Source of the DNA: JBGTFE01 sp036403235
GTDB lineage: Bacteria; Acidobacteriota; Blastocatellia; Pyrinomonadales; Pyrinomonadaceae
NCBI GenBank assembly: GCA_036403235.1
Contig: DASWRI010000033.1
Coordinates: forward strand, 1 to 64,000
Direction: 5' to 3'
DNA length: 64,000 bases
Position 1 is the stretch's first letter. Every line of letters begins with the position of its first letter. Position numbers and translations under genes: made by a program. Shown piece after piece: positions 60,330 to 64,000 of this stretch. Under the pieces are notes generated by a model. That model made no database searches and was not told where the DNA came from. It was given only the letters and a program-made list of their open reading frames with translations.

Positions 60330-61351
60330 CTTTTATTTTCGGCGGGAACAAAAAATTCTTTCCGCCGCGCGCGGTAAATTTTCAGAAGCAGGCGCGGCGC
60401 GATTTGCGTCAGGCGAATGATGAGTTTGAGGCGCGGCGATTGGCGATAAGCGTTGGCTTTTTCAAAAGCCTTGCGCGCCGCAACAAAATCTTCCTGCAAA
60501 AGAAAAGTTTTGCCGCGCTCGATTTCCAGCTCGGCTTCGAGTCTTTTTAATTGTTTTTCGACGATTTTACGCTCCGAGTCATTCAGCTTTATCATCGCCG
60601 AGATGCGCTCGTAAGCGTTGATTTCGCGCTCGACGCGCTGAACTTCGCTGCCCGAAAGGCTTCCCGCGCGGATGCGGTATTTGAGCAGAACCGTTTTCTG
60701 ATAACCGACGCGCGCGCCTCGATGCGCCATCCGCAGCCACAAATTAAAATCCTGCGCGCGGGCGTCTTTCCATTCAAAAAGCCCGGCGTCTATAACTGCT
60801 TTTCGGCGCGCAACCGAGCCGGAAATAATGACGTTGCAGCGCATATCGAGCAGGCTTTCAAAATTTGCTTCGCCCTCGGAAGGCGCGTTCTGCATAAACG
60901 TTCTGCCGTCGAGCACCGAACCGCCGAAAAGAAGCGCGTCGGCGTAAACAAGGTCGTAGTCGTTCACTTCGAGAAACTTTACTTGCGATTCTAAAAATTC
61001 GGACAGCCACGCGTCGTCGCCGTCTAGAAAAGCCAGAAGAGAGCCGCGCGCGTGTTCGATGGCGACGTTTCGCGCCGGGCCGCAGCCCGCGTTTTCCTGT
61101 TTGAGATAAATTATCTCGTCAAAATATTTTTCCAGAACTTTTTCAAACTCGTCGGTGTCGGGCGAGCCGTCGTTGATGACGATTATTTCAAAATCCTGAA
61201 ACGTTTGCGCGAGCACCGAATCGAGCGCCTCGCCGATATATCCGGCGATATTGTAGGCGGGAATTATCACGCTCACCTTCGGCGCGTCCGGCTTGACGCT
61301 GCGTCCGGTAAGTTTTACGACTTTTCTTTTTTTTGTTTCCGTTAAAGTCAT
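60326..61351 (-). CDS. Glycosyltransferase family 2
   Basis: A 341-residue GT-A enzyme. The N-terminal nucleotide site is VSVIIPAYNIAGYIGEALDSVLAQTFQDFEIIVINDGSPD (shown: VIIPAYN and INDGSPD). GCGPARNVAIEHARG, LAFLDGDDAWL (the DxD motif) and W-containing EWKDARAQDFNLWLRMAH follow. It is soluble and adds a sugar from an NDP donor. The C-terminal 90 residues are basic and helical, perhaps for membrane contact. It overlaps the flippase by 4 bp. Confidence 0.9.
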   Translation of the reverse strand: MTLTETKKRKVVKLTGRSVKPDAPKVSVIIPAYNIAGYIGEALDSVLAQTFQDFEIIVINDGSPDTDEFEKVLEKYFDEIIYLKQENAGCGPARNVAIEHARGSLLAFLDGDDAWLSEFLESQVKFLEVNDYDLVYADALLFGGSVLDGRTFMQNAPSEGEANFESLLDMRCNVIISGSVARRKAVIDAGLFEWKDARAQDFNLWLRMAHRGARVGYQKTVLLKYRIRAGSLSGSEVQRVEREINAYERISAMIKLNDSERKIVEKQLKRLEAELEIERGKTFLLQEDFVAARKAFEKANAYRQSPRLKLIIRLTQIAPRLLLKIYRARRKEFFVPAENKR

Positions 61352-61354
61352 TTC

Positions 61355-62563
61355 TCAAGTCGTCTCGCCGTATAAATCGGCGTTCGCCCCCTTGTCCGGC
61401 TTCTCGCGTATCGGCTCCCAGGTAGCGAAACGCTCGCCGCGCGCAAATTTGTAAAAGCCGATTAAAGACGCTAAATTCGCCAGCACAAAATAAAGCGGAA
61501 TCGAGAGCGCGCCCGGATGTTTCCCGTTTTTTTCCAAAATCCAGGCGACGAAAGCCGTCAGGTAGAAAACGATTTGAAGCGCGAAATCGACGGCAAAAAC
61601 GTTTGAATAATGCGCCGAAACGGCCGAAGACGCGAGCATTAAAATCAAAAAAAGCGGAACCGCGTAACGCAAAAGCTTGTGCGAGATAAGTTCAATCGCG
61701 TAAAAACCGCTGCGCAAAGGATTAAGCATCTCGCGGTTGCGCCACAAATCGGTAAACGTCTGCGAGATGACGCGCACGCGCATCTGCATTTCCTTGCCCG
61801 TCTGCCGGTTGGTTTCTTCCGTGCAGACCGCCGCCGGTTCGTAAATCGAGCGCAGGCCCTGTTTGAAAACAATCGTGCAAATCAAAAAATCCGAGCACGC
61901 TTCCCGGTACATCGCTTTGTAAGCGGCGCGCCTGACCGCGTAGAGACAGCCCGAAGCGCCGATTAAAGAACAGGCGCGGCTTTCGCTTTTTTTCAAAAAA
62001 GTCTCGTAATTCCAGTAGCTTTTCGCGCCTTTGCCGACACCGGATTTCGATTCGTCGACGTAAATCAGCCGTCCGGCGACGCAGCCGACCGACTCGTCGG
62101 CAAAATTCGGCAGCATCACGCGCAAGACGTCTTTTTCATAGGCGGTCGTCGCGTCGGAAAACAAAATTATCTCGCCCGACGCTTGTTCGACGGCTTTGTT
62201 CTGCGTGAAAGTTTTGCCCATTCGGCCGTCCTGCCGGAAAAGCCTGACGCCGCGCGCCGAAAATTCACCGACGATTTTATCGGTGTTGTCGGTCGAGCCG
62301 TCGGACGCGACCAGAATCTCCAGCTTTTCTTTCGGATAATCAATCAGCAGTGTGTTTTCGAGCTTGGCGCGAATCGCTTTTTCTTCGTTATAAGCCGTAA
62401 TTAAAATCGTTGCGGTGGGCGCAAATTCCGCCTTTTTGACTTCGAGCGGGCGCGCGACGCTGACCAGATACACAAGCAGCGGATAGCCGACGTAAACGTA
62501 TAGAAGCGCGACGGCGCTTATCCAGAAAATAACTTGTGCGGTTTCCAATATCATTAAAAGCAA
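61355..62563 (-). CDS. Membrane glycosyltransferase family 2 (polymer or chain-forming type)
   Basis: A 402-residue GT2 with one N-terminal helix (about 10-32) and three or four C-terminal helices (about 285-375). ATILITAYNEEKAI, VASDGSTDNT, FSDATTAYEKDVLRVML (DxD-like) and GCLYAVRRAAYKAM, SDFLICTIVFKQG, then CTEETNRQTGKEMQMRVRVISQT. The ED and Q/R-rich site fits a membrane-embedded processive or priming enzyme similar to hyaluronan or cellulose synthase cores. It lies 3 bp before the other GT2. Confidence 0.85.
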   Translation of the reverse strand: MLLMILETAQVIFWISAVALLYVYVGYPLLVYLVSVARPLEVKKAEFAPTATILITAYNEEKAIRAKLENTLLIDYPKEKLEILVASDGSTDNTDKIVGEFSARGVRLFRQDGRMGKTFTQNKAVEQASGEIILFSDATTAYEKDVLRVMLPNFADESVGCVAGRLIYVDESKSGVGKGAKSYWNYETFLKKSESRACSLIGASGCLYAVRRAAYKAMYREACSDFLICTIVFKQGLRSIYEPAAVCTEETNRQTGKEMQMRVRVISQTFTDLWRNREMLNPLRSGFYAIELISHKLLRYAVPLFLILMLASSAVSAHYSNVFAVDFALQIVFYLTAFVAWILEKNGKHPGALSIPLYFVLANLASLIGFYKFARGERFATWEPIREKPDKGANADLYGETT

Positions 62564-62569
62564 TTTTTA

Positions 62570-62650
62570 CCACCGAGACACAGAGAAAATTAAAATAAAA
62601 TCTGTATTTGTCTGCGGTTTCATATTCTTAAAATCTCCGTGTCTCGGTGA
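62570..62650. repeat. CACAGAG-type hairpin at the end of the ligase gene
   Basis: ACCGAGACACAGAGA on the left (62572-62586) pairs with TCTCCGTGTCTCGGT on the right (62634-62648), with one mismatch. The ligase TAA follows directly at 62651. Confidence 0.8.
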
Positions 62651-64000
62651 TTAATTTTCTTCCGTCTTTTTCCATTCCCAGAGCGGCGCGGCTTTTACCT
62701 CTTCGTGCAGATTATTTTCGATTTGATAAATCCGCCTGAAAGCGACGGCGTAAGCAATCAGGTAATAAATAAACCAATTATAAGCGACCGAAACAAAAAA
62801 CGATGAAACCATATAGCCGACTATCGACGCTTGAAGCCCGATAGATACATAATAAAACCAATCGTGCTCTTCTTTCGCAAAAAGCGTGCGCTCAATCGCG
62901 CTGAGCTTTCGAAACGGGCTTATCATAAAAATCAGATAAGCCGCCAGGCCCAAAAGTCCGAGCTCGGACGAAACCTGCGTGAAAGCGTTGTGCGTCACCA
63001 GATTATGAACGCCGACAATCGGAAAACAGCCCATCCCGATGCCCCAAGGATTTCGCAGACTGACGACAATCGAGCGCTCCAGAAGCTCGCGCCGCTGGTC
63101 TGATGAGCCGACCGGGTCGGTCGCCAGACCGAAAATCGAAAGTATGCGCACGCCGTAATTTCCGGGCGCGAACAAAACGAAAAGCCCGCCGAAAAAAATC
63201 GACGCGAGCGAAACGTTGAGGCGATTTCTCCGGGCCAGCTTCCAAATCAAAACGCACGAAACGGCGACCAGTCCGAGAAAGCCGCCGCGCGAGAAAGTGA
63301 CCGTGTTGGCGCCGACAAAAAGCGCCGCCATCGCAAAATAAATCCAGCGCATAAAAACGTTTTTGGTTGCCAGCGCGAGGCACAGCGCGAGCGGCATCAT
63401 CGTCACCAGATGGAGCGCCAAATCGTTCGGGTTCGAAAACAGGCCGCCGATATCGACCTTGACGCGGTAGCCTTCAGCGTTGAGCTCGCCGCGCATATAC
63501 ATCGCGAGCGCCGTGTAGCTCAAAATCAAACCGACCGAAAGCGAAATCCACATCACGCCCATCAGGCGGCGGCGCGTGCGCAGAACGTTGACCATGACGA
63601 TAAACATGATGGCCGCTTTGCTGAACGTATCGTTAAAAGTCTGCCACGCCGTTCCCGGGTCTTTCGAAACCGGCATCGTAAAAAGCGCGATTAAAGTCAG
63701 AACCAGAATGCATTTTACTTCGGTCGAAAGCACCGTCAGCGAGCCTTCGGTCGTAAACTGCGTCGGGATGTAAATCAAAAGCGTCGCGAGCGCGAAATAA
63801 AACGCCGTCGCCGAAAGAAACGAAAGCCCGTCGATGAGCTCATACGGCCGGTAAAGAACGAGAATCGAAAAAAGATAAAGCCCGATGTAAGACAAAGTAT
63901 GGCCGTTTCGCGCGAGCCAGCGGTCGTTTGCCAACAAATCGAAATCCTTCTGCGCTTTTTTTGCTACCTTTTTTTGCTTTTGTTCTTCGGCGTAAGTAAA
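62651..64000 (-). CDS. O-antigen ligase-like membrane protein, 5' end outside window
   Basis: The frame is open to base 64000 (reading FTYAEEQKQKKVAKKAQK upstream of a possible TTG at 63937), so the gene continues beyond the window. The 449 visible residues have about ten helices and a Wzy_C-like periplasmic loop (SNPNDLALHLVTMMPLALCLALA, GANTVTFSRGGFLGLVAVS, QRRELLERSIVVSLRNPWGIGMG, VHNLVTHNAFTQVSSELGLLG). It would ligate or polymerise the undecaprenyl-linked glycan at the periplasmic face. It is the first visible gene of the polysaccharide locus; an exosortase could lie outside. Confidence 0.85.
   Translation of the reverse strand, partial: FTYAEEQKQKKVAKKAQKDFDLLANDRWLARNGHTLSYIGLYLFSILVLYRPYELIDGLSFLSATAFYFALATLLIYIPTQFTTEGSLTVLSTEVKCILVLTLIALFTMPVSKDPGTAWQTFNDTFSKAAIMFIVMVNVLRTRRRLMGVMWISLSVGLILSYTALAMYMRGELNAEGYRVKVDIGGLFSNPNDLALHLVTMMPLALCLALATKNVFMRWIYFAMAALFVGANTVTFSRGGFLGLVAVSCVLIWKLARRNRLNVSLASIFFGGLFVLFAPGNYGVRILSIFGLATDPVGSSDQRRELLERSIVVSLRNPWGIGMGCFPIVGVHNLVTHNAFTQVSSELGLLGLAAYLIFMISPFRKLSAIERTLFAKEEHDWFYYVSIGLQASIVGYMVSSFFVSVAYNWFIYYLIAYAVAFRRIYQIENNLHEEVKAAPLWEWKKTEEN

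Noticed and set aside
1..64000. tRNA, rRNA, IS element, prophage or integrase
   Set aside because: I saw no cloverleaf-like runs with CCA ends, no transposase or integrase motifs and no structural phage genes. DUF1353 and the Rad52-like gene stand alone.

Overview
The window looks like a chromosomal piece of a Gram-negative, roughly 50% GC bacterium. My best guess is an Acidobacteriota member of the Blastocatellia/Pyrinomonas type. This is an inference from gene style: Hanks-type Ser/Thr kinases with TolB-like and TPR tails, methylmalonyl-CoA genes, an RND pump with TolC, PilT, paired M16 peptidases and an exosortase-type polysaccharide locus. No rRNA, tRNA, CRISPR array, IS element or prophage was seen. 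Both edges cut genes: methylmalonyl-CoA epimerase on the left and an O-antigen ligase-like protein on the right.

Layout. 1-9.7 kb (+): epimerase, a membrane-anchored parvulin, an MBL hydrolase, mtnP, a PfkB kinase, fabI, a LOG-family protein and small secreted or membrane proteins. 9.7-17.1 kb: cutA and an M48 peptidase (-). Next comes a two-gene (+) unit of a DUF1353 protein and a TPR-S-like/trypsin-like protease fusion, followed by rlmD and three hypotheticals (-). 17.2-25.1 kb (+): methylmalonyl-CoA mutase catalytic subunit, a DUF4440 protein, a Rad52-like annealing protein, an unusual PilT, a patatin and a lone response regulator. 25.2-35 kb (-): an M16 peptidase pair and a complete RND tripartite efflux operon. 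35.2-40.4 kb: rhodanese, a kinase/papain chimera, a 2Fe-2S protein, glutaredoxin and a kinase-TolB-TPR protein. 40.4-64 kb (-): a long, tightly packed surface-polysaccharide locus. It holds a ligase, five glycosyltransferases, a flippase, two AsnB-type amidotransferases, two formyltransferases, two deacetylase-fold proteins, a heparinase-like protein, a VpsJ-like protein, a beta-helix protein, a YdcF-like protein and a methyltransferase. It would build, decorate and trim an exported glycan.

The most distinctive DNA-level feature is a family of intergenic hairpins whose arms are built from degenerate 7-nt (sometimes 8-nt) direct repeats. Different loci use different words but share the architecture. 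They occur at about 14 places. They often touch a start or stop codon, replacing the expected Shine-Dalgarno, and in at least three genes they are translated as part of the protein. Other leads are the protease/DUF1353 unit, a kinase domain fused in mid-activation loop to a papain domain that lacks its cysteine region, a PilT with a duplicated N-domain, and a DUF4440 gene that seems to start at ATA.
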